Origin: Pseudoalteromonas holothuriae
Lineage (GTDB): Bacteria; Pseudomonadota; Gammaproteobacteria; Enterobacterales; Alteromonadaceae
Length of the DNA: 64,000 bases
NCBI RefSeq assembly: GCF_945859825.1
Contig: NZ_CAMAPC010000001.1
Coordinates: forward strand, 186,001 to 250,000
Reading direction: 5' to 3'
Shown here: positions 38,795 to 48,298 of the stretch, piece after piece
How positions within the stretch are numbered: position 1 is the stretch's first letter
How the letters are laid out: every line of letters starts with the position of its first letter
The notes under the pieces: model-generated
Seen by the model: only the letters and a program-made list of their open reading frames with translations
The model's database searches: none
Told to the model about the DNA's origin: nothing
Program-made: the position numbers and the translations under genes

Positions 38795-38815
38795 TTAAGA
38801 GTATAATACAGGCAT

Positions 38816-38842
38816 TATAAAAAAGGCCGTTAGGCCTTTTTT
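38816..38842 (+). terminator. Rho-independent terminator after dsbC
   Basis: The stem AAAAAAGGCC pairs with GGCCTTTTTT around a GTTA loop with a T-run. It lies 22 bases after the dsbC stop and before recJ, so recJ may have a separate promoter or depend on read-through. Confidence 0.85.
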
Positions 38843-38871
38843 ATTGTCTTTAATTTAAAGTTGAGCTGTTC

Positions 38872-40602
38872 ATGAATACCCATATTAAATCTCGCCAGTA
38901 TGTTGACGATAGTCACCTGCCAAGTCATTTACATCCGGTTATAAGGCAGATTTATGCTAGCCGTGGTGTGCAGTCAGCAGAAGAGTTAGATAATCGTGCC
39001 AGCACATTGCTCGATTTTCGCTTATTCAAAGACATTGAAAAAGCCTGCGATATTTTGCAATCAGCGTTGTATGCACAATCTAACATACTAATTGTGGGTG
39101 ACTTTGATGCTGATGGGGCAACTAGCACCACTGTATTAATGGAAGGGTTAGCACAATTAGGTTATCAGAATGTGGACTATTTGGTGCCAGATAGATTCAG
39201 TCTTGGGTATGGTTTAAGTCCTGCACTTGCAGAGCAAATAGTGCAAATAAAGCCGGAACTTGTGATCACCGTTGATAATGGAATTTCTTGTATTGCGGGT
39301 ATTGAAATTGTAAAGCAAGCGGGTATTGACGTTATTGTGACGGATCATCACTTACAAGGCGAGCACCTACCTAATGCCGATGCGATAGTAAATCCTAACC
39401 AACATGCTTGCCAGTTTCCCTCAAAGTCGATTGCTGGGGTTGGTGTGGCGTTTTATTTGCTAATTGCACTGCGCCATACACTGAGAGAACAAAATCACTT
39501 TGCTAACTTAGGGCAACCAGAGCCAAACTTAGCCTCTTTACTCGATGTGGTTGCCCTTGGAACTGTAGCAGATGTGGTGGCATTAGATGCAAATAATCGA
39601 ACTTTGGTATATCAGGGGCTTGCACGTATTCGCAGTGGTCATACACGTCCCGGTATTGAAGCTTTGATAGAGGTTGCCAATCGCAATGCCGCTAGGCTCA
39701 CAGCCAGTGATTTTGGGTTTTCTCTGGCACCTCGCCTAAACGCAGCGGGTCGACTTGATGACATGAGCTTAGGCATAGCGTGTTTGTTATCAAAAGATGC
39801 TAATCAGGCGCGCAGAATTGCCAGTGAACTAGATAGCTTGAATCATGAACGGCGAGAAATTGAACAAGGTATGCAACAAGAAGCGCAAGCGGTGTTAGAG
39901 CGCTTAGTGCTGAGCAGCCAAAGTGTACCGGATGCAGTGTGTTTGTATCAACATGACTGGCATCAAGGTGTCATTGGTATTTTGGCTGGCCGCCTGAAAG
40001 AGCAATACCATCGTCCTACGGTTGTTTTTGCCCGAGGTGATAATGGTGAAATTAAAGGCTCTTGCCGCTCAATTGAAGGGGTACACATAAGAGATTTACT
40101 TGAGTCTCTAAATACCTTGCACCCTAACTTAATTGAAAAATTTGGTGGTCATGCAATGGCGGCAGGACTTACTATCATGGAAGTAAACTTTGAAGAGTTT
40201 AAAAAAGTATTTGTACAAACTATTAGTCAAAACTTATCAGAAGAACACAAACAAAGTGTGCTTTTGACTGATGGTACGCTGCCCGCTGATTGCTTTACCA
40301 TGGACTTTGCACAATTATTACAACAAGCAGGCCCTTGGGGGCAACATTTTCCTGAACCTGTATTTTTTGGTGAATTTGAACTGATACAGCAGCGTATTGT
40401 AGGCGAAAAGCATCTAAAACTAGTGCTTAAACACCCATCTGGTAAGCTGGTGGATGCGATTGCATTTAATGTAGATGTAAGAGTATGGCCCAATACACAA
40501 GCTGTTTGTGCACAAGTCGCCTACCAATTAGATATTAATGAATTTAGAGGCAAGTTTTCATTACAGTTGATAGTGCGAGAAATCAGTGCTGTAACCGCAT
40601 AA
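38872..40602 (+). CDS. recJ: Single-strand-specific 5'-3' exonuclease RecJ
   Basis: This 576-residue nuclease acts in RecF-pathway recombination and mismatch repair. The DHH-family motifs are GDFDADGATST, VTDHHLQGEHLP, DVVALGTVADVV and the DHHA1 segment KFGGHAMAAGLT, followed by an OB fold. The length matches E. coli RecJ. It precedes prfB as in E. coli. Confidence 0.96.
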   Translation: MNTHIKSRQYVDDSHLPSHLHPVIRQIYASRGVQSAEELDNRASTLLDFRLFKDIEKACDILQSALYAQSNILIVGDFDADGATSTTVLMEGLAQLGYQNVDYLVPDRFSLGYGLSPALAEQIVQIKPELVITVDNGISCIAGIEIVKQAGIDVIVTDHHLQGEHLPNADAIVNPNQHACQFPSKSIAGVGVAFYLLIALRHTLREQNHFANLGQPEPNLASLLDVVALGTVADVVALDANNRTLVYQGLARIRSGHTRPGIEALIEVANRNAARLTASDFGFSLAPRLNAAGRLDDMSLGIACLLSKDANQARRIASELDSLNHERREIEQGMQQEAQAVLERLVLSSQSVPDAVCLYQHDWHQGVIGILAGRLKEQYHRPTVVFARGDNGEIKGSCRSIEGVHIRDLLESLNTLHPNLIEKFGGHAMAAGLTIMEVNFEEFKKVFVQTISQNLSEEHKQSVLLTDGTLPADCFTMDFAQLLQQAGPWGQHFPEPVFFGEFELIQQRIVGEKHLKLVLKHPSGKLVDAIAFNVDVRVWPNTQAVCAQVAYQLDINEFRGKFSLQLIVREISAVTA

Positions 40603-40723
40603 AGACATTTATAGGACGAACAAATTTTGCTACTATTGCGCGTTTAATACTAGGCGGGTTGTAGCGTGGTGTTTTACTTTGCTAGTCGCCATAGAAAATC
40701 AATCGTTTTTTGGAGTAATGTGC

Positions 40724-41822
40724 ATGTTTGAAGTGAATCCTGTGATTAATCAAATCAAGGACATTCGCGAACGTACTGAGCTGCTTCGGGGGTACCTTTG
40801 ACTACGCTCATAAACAAGAGCGTTTAGAAGAGGTTAACGCGGAGCTTGAAGACTCAGCAGTGTGGAACGAGCCAGAAAGAGCGCAAGCACTTGGCCGTGA
40901 AAAGTCAGCACTAGAAGTAGTTGTAGAAACAATCGACGAACTTGTTGCGGGCACTGATGATGTTGAAGGGCTGGTGGAGCTTGCAGTTGAAGCACAAGAT
41001 CAAGATACTTTTGATGAAGCGCAACAAGAACTAGAAACATTATTAGCCGCACTTGAAAAGCTTGAGTTTCGCCGAATGTTTTCAGGTCCTCACGATGACA
41101 ACGATGCATATTTAGATTTACAGTCGGGTTCAGGTGGTACAGAAGCGCAAGACTGGTGCAACATGCTACTGCGTATGTATTTGCGTTGGGGTGAAGCTAA
41201 AGGCTTTAAAGTTGAGCTTGTAGAAGCCACCGATGGCGATGTGGCTGGTATCAAAGGTGCAACTGTACGTTTTGTCGGTGAATATGCCTATGGTTGGTTA
41301 CGTACAGAAACAGGCGTACACCGTTTGGTACGTAAAAGCCCGTTTGACTCAAGTGGCCGTCGTCATACTTCATTTGCGTCTGCATTTGTTTATCCTGAAG
41401 TAGACGACAATATTGAAATTGATATTAACCCATCTGATTTACGAATAGACGTTTATCGAGCATCGGGGGCGGGTGGTCAGCACGTTAACACCACCGAGTC
41501 GGCCGTTCGTATTACACACGTCCCTACCAACACAGTGGTACAGTGCCAGAACGAGCGTTCGCAGCACAAGAACAAAGCGCAAGCAATGAAGCAGTTAAAA
41601 GCCAAGTTATTTGAACTTGAAATGCAAGCGCAAAATGCTGAAAAGCAGACACAAGAAGATGCCAAATCTGATATTGGTTGGGGCAGCCAAATTCGTTCAT
41701 ACGTTTTGGATGACTCACGTATTAAAGACTTACGTACCGGTGTTGAAAACCGCAACACGCAAGTTGTATTAGATGGTGACTTAGACAAATTTATCGAAGC
41801 TAGCCTGAAATCAGGCCTTTAA
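40724..41822 (+). CDS. prfB: Peptide chain release factor 2, with programmed +1 frameshift
   Basis: RF2 ends translation at UGA and UAA. Translation starts at ATG 40724 ([10 protein letters not shown]) and meets an in-frame TGA as codon 26 (40799-40801), within CTT TGA C after a Shine-Dalgarno-like GGGGG. A +1 slip gives Leu25-Asp26 and continues to 41822, totalling 365 residues, the E. coli length. The stop-reading SPF tripeptide ([10 protein letters not shown]) and GGQ ([13 protein letters not shown]) are present. The slip is autoregulatory: low RF2 gives more frameshifting. The element reads CGGGGGTACCTTTGAC here versus AGGGGGTATCTTTGAC in E. coli. Confidence 0.97.
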
Positions 41823-41849
41823 TCAACAAGCTAAACTAAGAGCTAAAAA

Positions 41850-43391
41850 ATGACAGATCAAATCCAAGACGAAAACAAACTCATTGCTGAGCGTCGTACC
41901 AAGTTGGATGCGATTCGCGAGAATTGCAGTGCCAATGGCCACCCTAACAGCTTCCGTCGTGAAGATTATACGGCTGATCTTCAGGCTAAGCTTGGTGATA
42001 AATCTAAAGAAGAGCTGGTTGAATTAGACAGCCAAGCTGCGGTTGCTGGTCGAGTGCTTGCTAAACGTGGACCTTTCCTAGTGTTACAAGATATGAAAGG
42101 TCGTATTCAGGCATATGCTTCAAAAGATGTTCAAAAAGATTTAAAAGCTAAGTATGGTCAACTAGATATTGGTGACATCATTGGTGTAAAAGGGCCGGTA
42201 CACAAGTCAGGCAAAGGCGACCTGTATATAGATATGGTTGAGTATGAGCTACTGACCAAATCATTACGCCCACTTCCAGAGAAGTTCCATGGTCTAACTG
42301 ACCAAGAAGCAAAGTATCGCCAGCGTTATGTTGATTTAATTACCAATATGGATACGCGTGAAACATTCCGTATTCGTTCAAAAGTGATTGAAGGTATTCG
42401 TCGCTTTTTAGCTGAACGTGATTTTATGGAAGTAGAAACGCCGATGCTTCAGGTTATTCCAGGTGGTGCAACGGCTCGTCCTTTTGTAACGCACCACAAT
42501 GCGTTAGATATTGATATGTATTTGCGTATTGCACCTGAGCTTTACCTTAAACGCTTAGTGGTCGGTGGTTTTGACCGTGTGTTTGAAATTAACCGCAACT
42601 TCCGTAATGAAGGGTTATCAACGCGTCACAACCCTGAATTCACGATGATTGAATTCTACCAAGCTTACGCAGATTACAATGACTTGATGAATCTAACCGA
42701 AGATATGCTGCGCACAGTAGCACAAGACGTATTGGGCACGACGACGATTGTAAATACCACTAAAAATGCCGAAGGCGAAGTAGTTGATACGGTTGAATAT
42801 GATTTTGGTAAAGCATTTACCCGTTTATCAATGGCTGATGCCATTATTGAACACAGTGAAGATGCCAAAGCACAAGCGCAAATCTTTAAAGACCCAGAGA
42901 ACCACTTTGACGAGTTAAAAGCGTTTGCGAAACAAGTGCATGTTAAAACACCTGAAAACTGTGTGTGGGGCCCGGGTAAATTTCTATGTGAAATTTTTGA
43001 AGAAGTGGCTGAGCATAAACTTATTCAACCAACTTTCATCACTGAATACCCTTGGGAAGTATCGCCTCTAGCGCGTCGTAACGATGATAATTCATTTATT
43101 ACTGATCGTTTTGAGTTCTTCGTTGGTGGTCGTGAGCTAGCGAACGGCTTCTCAGAGCTTAATGATGCAGAAGATCAAGCTGCACGCTTTGCTCGTCAGG
43201 TTGAAGAAAAAGATGCCGGTGACGATGAAGCTATGCACTTTGATGATGACTACATTCAAGCGCTTGAGTATGGCTTACCGCCAACGGCAGGTGAGGGCAT
43301 TGGTATTGACCGTCTAGTGATGCTCTTTACTGATTCACCAACCATTAAAGACGTTATTTTGTTCCCGCATATGCGCCCACAAGCTGACTAA
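41850..43391 (+). CDS. lysS: Lysyl-tRNA synthetase, class II
   Basis: This 513-residue enzyme charges tRNA-Lys. It has an N-terminal OB-fold anticodon domain (about residues 60-150) and a class II core with motif 2 [15 protein letters not shown] and motif 3 [11 protein letters not shown]. The prfB-lysS order, 27 bases apart, is conserved in gammaproteobacteria. A terminator follows at 43405. Confidence 0.97.
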   Translation: MTDQIQDENKLIAERRTKLDAIRENCSANGHPNSFRREDYTADLQAKLGDKSKEELVELDSQAAVAGRVLAKRGPFLVLQDMKGRIQAYASKDVQKDLKAKYGQLDIGDIIGVKGPVHKSGKGDLYIDMVEYELLTKSLRPLPEKFHGLTDQEAKYRQRYVDLITNMDTRETFRIRSKVIEGIRRFLAERDFMEVETPMLQVIPGGATARPFVTHHNALDIDMYLRIAPELYLKRLVVGGFDRVFEINRNFRNEGLSTRHNPEFTMIEFYQAYADYNDLMNLTEDMLRTVAQDVLGTTTIVNTTKNAEGEVVDTVEYDFGKAFTRLSMADAIIEHSEDAKAQAQIFKDPENHFDELKAFAKQVHVKTPENCVWGPGKFLCEIFEEVAEHKLIQPTFITEYPWEVSPLARRNDDNSFITDRFEFFVGGRELANGFSELNDAEDQAARFARQVEEKDAGDDEAMHFDDDYIQALEYGLPPTAGEGIGIDRLVMLFTDSPTIKDVILFPHMRPQAD

Positions 43392-43404
43392 TTTGATGTT
43401 TGAT

Positions 43405-43434
43405 AAAAAGCCGCTCATTGAGCGGTTTTTTTTG
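43405..43434 (+). terminator. Rho-independent terminator after lysS
   Basis: The stem CCGCTC/GAGCGG with a three-base loop is preceded by AAAAG and followed by eight T. It closes the prfB-lysS unit. Confidence 0.9.
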
Positions 43435-43557
43435 TGCATTTCTTTTACTTTGCGCTATTTTTAGCCTTGAAGCGTTGAAAAGTTAAACGCTGTAACTTAA
43501 ATGACTTATAAGCTGAACATTCTCTGAGCATACGAACCATTTTTGCCATAAAAGTGT

Positions 43558-43587
43558 TTGACTTATTTTCTCAAGTCTTTATTATAC
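43558..43587 (+). promoter_or_regulatory. Likely promoter of the Ser-Arg-Arg tRNA unit
   Basis: TTGACT at 43558-43563 is followed after 16-18 bases by overlapping -10 candidates (TATTAT at 43580, TTATAC at 43582). It lies just upstream of tRNA-Ser. The exact -10 is uncertain. Confidence 0.6.
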
Positions 43588-43600
43588 GCATCCACAAGAC

Positions 43601-43693
43601 GGAGAGGTGGCCGAGTGGCTGAAGGCGCTCCCCTGCTAAGGGAGTATAGGGTTTGTAGCCCTATCGAGGGTTCGAATCCCTCCTTCTCCGCCA
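43601..43693 (+). tRNA. tRNA-Ser(GCU)
   Basis: This 93-nt class II tRNA has a long variable arm and encoded CCA. The anticodon loop CTGCTAA gives anticodon GCT. The acceptor GGAGAGG pairs with the 3' end before GCCA. Confidence 0.96.
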
Positions 43694-43754
43694 TTTTTAA
43701 TTAAATGGTATCTTGTTAATCGGTTAAGTAGCGATGAAAAACATACTTAATAAC

Positions 43755-43831
43755 GGACGCGTAGCTCAGCTGGATAGAGTACCTGGCTACGAACCAGGCG
43801 GTCGGAGGTTCGAATCCTCCCGCGTCCGCCA
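43755..43831 (+). tRNA. tRNA-Arg(ACG), copy 1
   Basis: This 77-nt tRNA has anticodon loop CTACGAA (ACG, read as ICG after deamination) and encoded CCA. The acceptor is GGACGCG/CGCGTCC. It is followed by the first repeat built from its own 3' end. Confidence 0.96.
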
Positions 43832-44253
43832 CTTCCTCTAAGTGGTTAAATAAAAGAGAAACGAGACACAGGATATCGGAGGTTCACTCTTTCAATATAC
43901 GTCCCGCGTCCGCCACTTCCTCTAAGTGGTTAATCTAAGAGACATCGCTTAAGTTAAGATGTGAAACAGACTTAAATACGGACGCGTAGCTCAGCTGGAT
44001 AGAGTACCTGGCTACGAACCAGGCGGTCGGAGGTTCGAATCCTCCCGCGTCCGCCACTTCCTCTAAGTGGTTAATCTAAGAGAAATGCGATGCAGGCAGC
44101 CGGAGGTTCACTCTTACAAAATATGTCCCGCGTCCGCCACTTCCTCTAAGTGGTTAATCTAAGAGAAATGCGATGCAGGCAGCCGGAGGTTCACTCTTAC
44201 AAAATATGTCCCGCGTCCGCCACTTTTCTCTAAGTGGTTAAATAAAAGTGAAA
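43820..44253 (+). repeat. Tandem repeats built from the tRNA-Arg 3' end
   Basis: Units of 83-84 bp begin with the 3' end of tRNA-Arg (CCGCGTCCGCCA) followed by CTTCCTCTAAGTGGTTA, which with the CCA forms a CCACTT/AAGTGG hairpin. Starts are at 43820, 43904, 44045, 44128 and 44211. The first and third belong to real tRNAs; the rest have only GGAGGTTCACTC-like T-arm traces and the acceptor 3' strand. The 44045 and 44128 units are essentially identical, so the duplication is recent. The design recalls the rtT repeats after tRNA-Tyr in the E. coli tyrT operon. Confidence 0.85.
43980..44056 (+). tRNA. tRNA-Arg(ACG), copy 2
   Basis: This 77-nt tRNA is identical to the copy at 43755-43831, with anticodon ACG and encoded CCA. 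A repeat spacer with a broken tRNA-Arg 3' end lies between the two copies. Confidence 0.96.
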
Positions 44254-44329
44254 TGAGACATAGGCTATCAAAGGTTTACTCTTTCGATATATGTACTTTT
44301 CCACTCTTTTTTTAAAGGAGTGAGCAATC

Positions 44330-44365
44330 AACCGATATGTTCTGAAAAGACAGTCGGTTTTTTTG
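44330..44365 (+). terminator. Terminator of the Ser-Arg-Arg tRNA unit
   Basis: AACCGA (44330-44335) pairs with TCGGTT (44354-44359), extended inside by a weaker TTCTG/CAG-type pairing, and runs into seven T. It follows the last tRNA-Arg-derived repeat. Confidence 0.75.
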
Positions 44366-44430
44366 TGCCTAAAATTTGGCTTCGCTAAAGTAGGTTGGAT
44401 AAGTGAAGTGCCACCCAAAGCTTCAAGTGG

Positions 44431-44562
44431 TCAACTCTTTTTGGCCACCTTGTTATAAGTTTTCCAATACTGTTTTTCTTCCACTATAGGCGAGCTTCTA
44501 TCGTTATGTTGATTGGGTCAGTAACGATTGTAGTAACCCACGATATGTTGTGATATTTCGCC
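44431..44562 (-). pseudogene. IS3-family transposase C-terminal remnant
   Basis: On the minus strand the reading GEISQHIVGYYN, then SSPIVEEKQYWKTYNKVAKKS with a TGA, is the typical end of an IS3-family OrfB. One in-frame TGA replaces the Arg of the usual YYN-x-x-RP motif (YYNRY-stop-PNQHN). Upstream sequence to about 44640 is decayed beyond safe reading. It is a dead fragment. Confidence 0.65.
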
Positions 44563-44670
44563 TGTTGCTTTCTTATATTTTTATAACCCGTTCTTGGCTG
44601 CGTATTCTCATAACTTTGATCACCGAGTATCATCTGGTTTATCATTTTTTAGAGCCGTTTTAAAGTTAGC

Positions 44671-44902
44671 TTAACTGCTCATTATCACTCAATTTATTAA
44701 GATGTTTTCGTATCGATTCTTCTTTTAAATTTAACTTAATCGAACCATGAATTAGCCTATCTAAAATGGCGTCAGCACGGGGAGATTCTCCTAGCATCTC
44801 GTGCCAGCTTTCCTGTGGGAGCTGGCTTATAATTATGTGTGATTTATAAATATATCTCGCATCAATTAATTCAAGTAAATCCCCTCGTTGCTGGGCACTA
44901 TA
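44671..44902 (-). pseudogene. IS21-family IstB C-terminal remnant
   Basis: On the minus strand an open stretch of about 75 codons reads AQQRGDLLELIDARY, then SQLPQESWHEMLGESPRAD and AILDRLIHGSIKLNLKEES to a TAA. This is the C-terminal third of the IstB ATPase (family pattern SQLPxxxWHExxGxPxxADAILDRL). The rest is interrupted; a Walker A fragment lies at 45222-45416. Confidence 0.8.
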
Positions 44903-45221
44903 CCAATCCGTATAAAGATTAAATCAACTTTATCCATTCTCGACTACACATCTTGGTCACTCGATCCAGTATTGAAATAAAGTGACTCCATGCCTTTGAA
45001 ACTTCATCAACAATTTCTTCATGTTAACAACAACCGAAAAGTGATCCACTCCACCATTTGAATAATGATCCACTATTTTAGATCAGATATTTAAGCTGAT
45101 TGGTATTAATGGTTCTATCCTAAATTATCTCATATCAGGAGATCACACTGTATTAGCTTTGCGAATAACTTTCGATAGCTGCCATTTACCCGCGTTAGAA
45201 ACAGGCTTTCAAATATTGCTT

Positions 45222-45416
45222 TTAATCGAATATAGTAAACGCTTTTCCTTGTAGGCAGTACTCATGACCTAATGCACATGCGAGGTATGTTTCCCCAACG
45301 TCAGTTGATTTAACTGAGCCGGTCGATTTTTCTTTGCTCACGCGTGTCAATTCATAGGTTAGCAATAAACTTATGTGCTCTAAAATGAACTTGGGTTTAC
45401 TGGTGGTACTTTGCAT
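45222..45416 (-). pseudogene. IS21-family IstB Walker A fragment
   Basis: The minus-strand reading STDVGETYLACALGHEYCLQG matches the IstB segment GPTGVGKTYLACALGHxACxxG, but the Walker Lys is Glu and the preceding residues are scrambled. With the piece at 44671-44902 it shows that an IS21 element once occupied this site. The 300 bases between them contain no recognisable istB sequence, only repeats of GTGATCCACT type near 45040-45075. Confidence 0.7.
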
Positions 45417-45437
45417 ATGTAAAGCGAATACTTTAAG

Positions 45438-45815
45438 GATAAACTGCTTGATAGGTTAATTGGTAAGGGGCTGCTAGCCGAGCATATCAGTGATGATGCT
45501 CTCGGACGATGTTTAGATACCTTATATGATTATGATGTCTCGAGATTATATCAGCAATTGGGCGAGGCAGTAGTGGTACCGACCAAGGCCTTACATCTTG
45601 ATTCGATGAGTTTCCATCATAATGGTCAAGCCAACGATGACGACGAGGTGGAACATATTCGTATCGCCAAGGGGTAGTCACTAGACCATCGTCCAGAACT
45701 CAATCAGTTAATATTAAACCCGATTTGTGAGAATCAATCCGACAAAACGGTATTGGTAGCGAATCTTGAGCTACACAATCAAACCATGATTGACTGTTTG
45801 GTTGAGAAATATCAG
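45438..45815 (+). pseudogene. IS1634-type (IS4 superfamily) transposase remnant
   Basis: One plus-strand frame reads LIGKGLLAEHISDDALGRCL, then LHLDSMSFHHNGQ, RIAKG, an in-frame TAG at 45675, SLDHRPELNQLIL and NQTMIDCLVEKYQ. The transposase pattern GxSxDHRPDLNQ identifies the family; the TAG falls at the Tyr of that motif. Both ends are missing. The gene is dead. Confidence 0.75.
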
Positions 45816-45875
45816 ATAATTTATTCTTTAAGCTGGTACAAAGTGACAGATTTATATGTCTATTTCTTTTTATCG

Positions 45876-45908
45876 CTTAAAAATAAACCCAACTCCACGG
45901 TTGGGTTT
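45876..45908 (-). terminator. Terminator after the outer-membrane protein gene
   Basis: AAACCCAAC (45885-45893) pairs with GTTGGGTTT (45900-45908) around a six-base loop. On the minus strand it continues into TTTATTTTT. It lies 36 bases after the stop of the gene at 45944. Confidence 0.82.
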
Positions 45909-45943
45909 GTGTATTTTGATATGCATATTTTTAAATTAATAAT

Positions 45944-47122
45944 TTAAAAATAGTACTCAAGCGTTACAGAGCCATAATCATCATTTTTAATACCATAGAG
46001 CGGCATAGTTGGATTGTCGGTTGTAAAGAGTCGCACGTCTAAAGTGAGTTTCCATGATTCACCCAAACGGCGGCTACCTTCTATAAACGCACTCTTGGAA
46101 CTCGATTCTGTTAAGTCTTGTGTATAGCCAATTAATAGCTGTGAACTTTGTACGTCATTGAACGCCAATCGTGCACCCACGAAAATATCATTTTGTAACG
46201 GTGATGGTGAGCGTTCATTTCGTGAGTGGCGGTTATACTCCATAAGCAAGCCAAGGTCGGTGATGTCTACAAAGCCTACCATGGTGTATTCAAATCCGGC
46301 GGTAAATGCACCAAAGTTGCCAATCGAATCGTCGCGGGCGATGGCTTCTATTTTCCATAGCCAATTACCGATCGTAGCTTGAGCATCGACACCCAATTGT
46401 TGCATTTGATCATATAAAGGAATACCCGACGGTTGGTGAAGATTATTTTCTAGCGATTGGTACACTATGCGAGGATCTCGATTGGTGCCTTTAAACCAAC
46501 TGAGGCCAAAATCAAAAATATCGATTGAGTTGCTGTATCTCAGAGCATAATCAAAATGGTCCTTTTTATCACTATCCTCATAAAGCGGATTATGTGTATC
46601 AATGACTATTTGACCAGTAAGCCGTCCATCTATGCCGGGAAAAGTTCTGTCACGAAAACCAGGTAATACAAATGCACTTAAAACCCCCCAATCTCTTAAA
46701 ATAGTACCTTGTAACATGGGCTGACCTAGCTTTTCTTCTCCATCGATAGATTCGACTAAGTCAGTTTGATTGATAACATCAACTAAATGGTTAGATTCGG
46801 TCACACCCCAAAATATTTTGCCAATACCAGCGCGAAACTCCCAGCTATCACCGACATGGAGCCATATTGCTTCTCGAATATCTAGGTGGGTGCGCTCGTC
46901 GTCTAACGCGTCATAACGTGCAAACAGCTTGAAAGTGAAGCTGTTACGTCTTTCTTCATCGCTCCAGTAGAGTTCAGGCTCTGCGAATAAAGAGCTTTGA
47001 AGTTTTTCATCGTGTGTGAAAAATCGGCTTTGTGCACCTACTTTACCAGCAATATTGACAGCTTGAGCAAGGCTGGGTAGTACAAATAGCGAACATAGAA
47101 AGGTTTTTTTTAACGTATTCAT
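45944..47122 (-). CDS. Outer-membrane beta-barrel protein
   Basis: This protein of about 392 residues starts with a signal peptide (MNTLKKTFLCSLFVLPSLAQA) and continues as alternating amphipathic strands ending in Phe (SVTLEYYF), the outer-membrane assembly signal. It resembles the DUF1302-like or porin-like partners often found beside MMPL exporters with lipoprotein-sorting proteins. The ATG ending at 47122 was chosen because a longer frame to 47296 places 58 basic residues before the signal peptide. It is divergent from the membrane-protein/MMPL genes. Confidence 0.8.
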   Translation of the reverse strand: MNTLKKTFLCSLFVLPSLAQAVNIAGKVGAQSRFFTHDEKLQSSLFAEPELYWSDEERRNSFTFKLFARYDALDDERTHLDIREAIWLHVGDSWEFRAGIGKIFWGVTESNHLVDVINQTDLVESIDGEEKLGQPMLQGTILRDWGVLSAFVLPGFRDRTFPGIDGRLTGQIVIDTHNPLYEDSDKKDHFDYALRYSNSIDIFDFGLSWFKGTNRDPRIVYQSLENNLHQPSGIPLYDQMQQLGVDAQATIGNWLWKIEAIARDDSIGNFGAFTAGFEYTMVGFVDITDLGLLMEYNRHSRNERSPSPLQNDIFVGARLAFNDVQSSQLLIGYTQDLTESSSKSAFIEGSRRLGESWKLTLDVRLFTTDNPTMPLYGIKNDDYGSVTLEYYF

Positions 47123-47787
47123 ATTAATTTTGTTACATCCTTGAAGTCGTTTAGGTGTTAGCCTTTCACGCAGTGAAAAATATCGGCAGCGAATCCAAAG
47201 CGTGTCATGGTTAGTTTGCACTCTTATTCGCTTGGTATATTTTTTACGTGAAATAAAACGCAGCGGGATTTTTACACCTTTTCTATCTTGAGTCAATTGC
47301 CCACATTTTCATCAAGGGCTATGAGAGTGACTGTGTACTTAATTCAGCATTAAAATGTAAGGAGATACAGTTTTTTATATGTATATTGTGAGTCCACAAT
47401 AGCCTTACGCACATCCAAAAATGCTGGCTAGTGGTGTTCTTTTTGCTCACTTTATTCATAGAGATGCAATATTATCTAGTTATAAACGCAGGGCAAGTTC
47501 TTTTAATTTGGAGTTTAAGTAAAGCGCTAGTGTGCTTTAAAAGTTGAAGTTTGAGGGTCAAATTTAGTGAGTGAATTATTAAATTTGACACAGTAGATTA
47601 GCTGCTAAACACATGTGGAAAACGCAATTAATTCAATTGTTATTTTGTCTATCACTTTGAATCTATAATGAATTTGCGAGTTCAACTTTAGTATGATTTA
47701 TCGTCTTTAGATGTATTTGTTGTATTTACAATTAACTGGCGAGTAATGTAATATTTAAAAGTAACTAACAATTTAAGGAAAAGTTAC
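47123..47787. promoter_or_regulatory. Divergent regulatory region with two inverted repeats
   Basis: No convincing gene lies here. ATTGTG-AGTC-CACAAT at 47385-47400 and GTCAAATTTA-13-TAAATTTGAC at 47557-47589 are perfect inverted repeats, the second overlapping a TTGACA at 47585-47590. They look like operators for the divergent exporter genes. I see no clear -10 at the right spacing. Confidence 0.5.
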
Positions 47788-48225
47788 ATGGATATTAATA
47801 ATAAGTATGAAACAGTGAATACTCATAACCTTGTTCGGATGGAACACTCTGTACTACTCATTGTTATGGCTGGGATCGCAGCCCTTAACTACGAAAGTAT
47901 AAATTGGTATTTATTTAACGCACTGTTTTGGGGAATTGATCTCTTTGGATTTTACCCCGGCATGGTTTACTACAAGTATATTAACAGAAATGTCCCCAAA
48001 ATTTTCTATGTCATTTACAATACATCTCACAGTTATTTGACTTGGACTGTTTTCTCTGTCGTTTGGGTTTATTTTTACGGCTTTGACTACGTTTTATTAG
48101 CTCCATGGATGCACTTAATGGCTGATAGAGGGTTGTTTGGAAATACGCTTCGCCCTTTCCATGTTGCATTCAACGTAGAGAAAAATGAGCACTTTAAAAA
48201 ATTCGAAAATACACTTTATAAGTAG
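47788..48225 (+). CDS. Small integral membrane protein (possibly DUF4260-like)
   Basis: This 145-residue protein has about four hydrophobic segments. The layout MEHSVLLIVMAG, ... YNTSHSYLTW ... HLMADRGLFGNTLRPF resembles DUF4260 proteins (YNLxHxY and H-x-x-x-DR motifs), but this is by eye. AAGGAA precedes the ATG. It lies 73 bases before the MMPL gene on the same strand and may belong to that unit. The function is unknown. Confidence 0.65.
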   Translation: MDINNKYETVNTHNLVRMEHSVLLIVMAGIAALNYESINWYLFNALFWGIDLFGFYPGMVYYKYINRNVPKIFYVIYNTSHSYLTWTVFSVVWVYFYGFDYVLLAPWMHLMADRGLFGNTLRPFHVAFNVEKNEHFKKFENTLYK

Positions 48226-48298
48226 CTTTTTAATTACTTATATCGCTGTATTTTAACTTTAAAATCGCAAGGTCAATTCTAAATGGAGTAGAGTAACA

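Noticed and set aside
40860..41822. Release factor 2 starting at 40860 as a short protein
   Set aside because: The true start is at 40724 with a programmed +1 frameshift; the shorter frame lacks the N-terminal domain.
44045..44253. CRISPR-like array
   Set aside because: The 83-bp units are nearly identical throughout, have no unique spacers and contain a tRNA-Arg 3' end.
45487..45681. 64-residue minus-strand frame
   Set aside because: It is antisense to the IS1634-type transposase remnant, which explains the sequence better.
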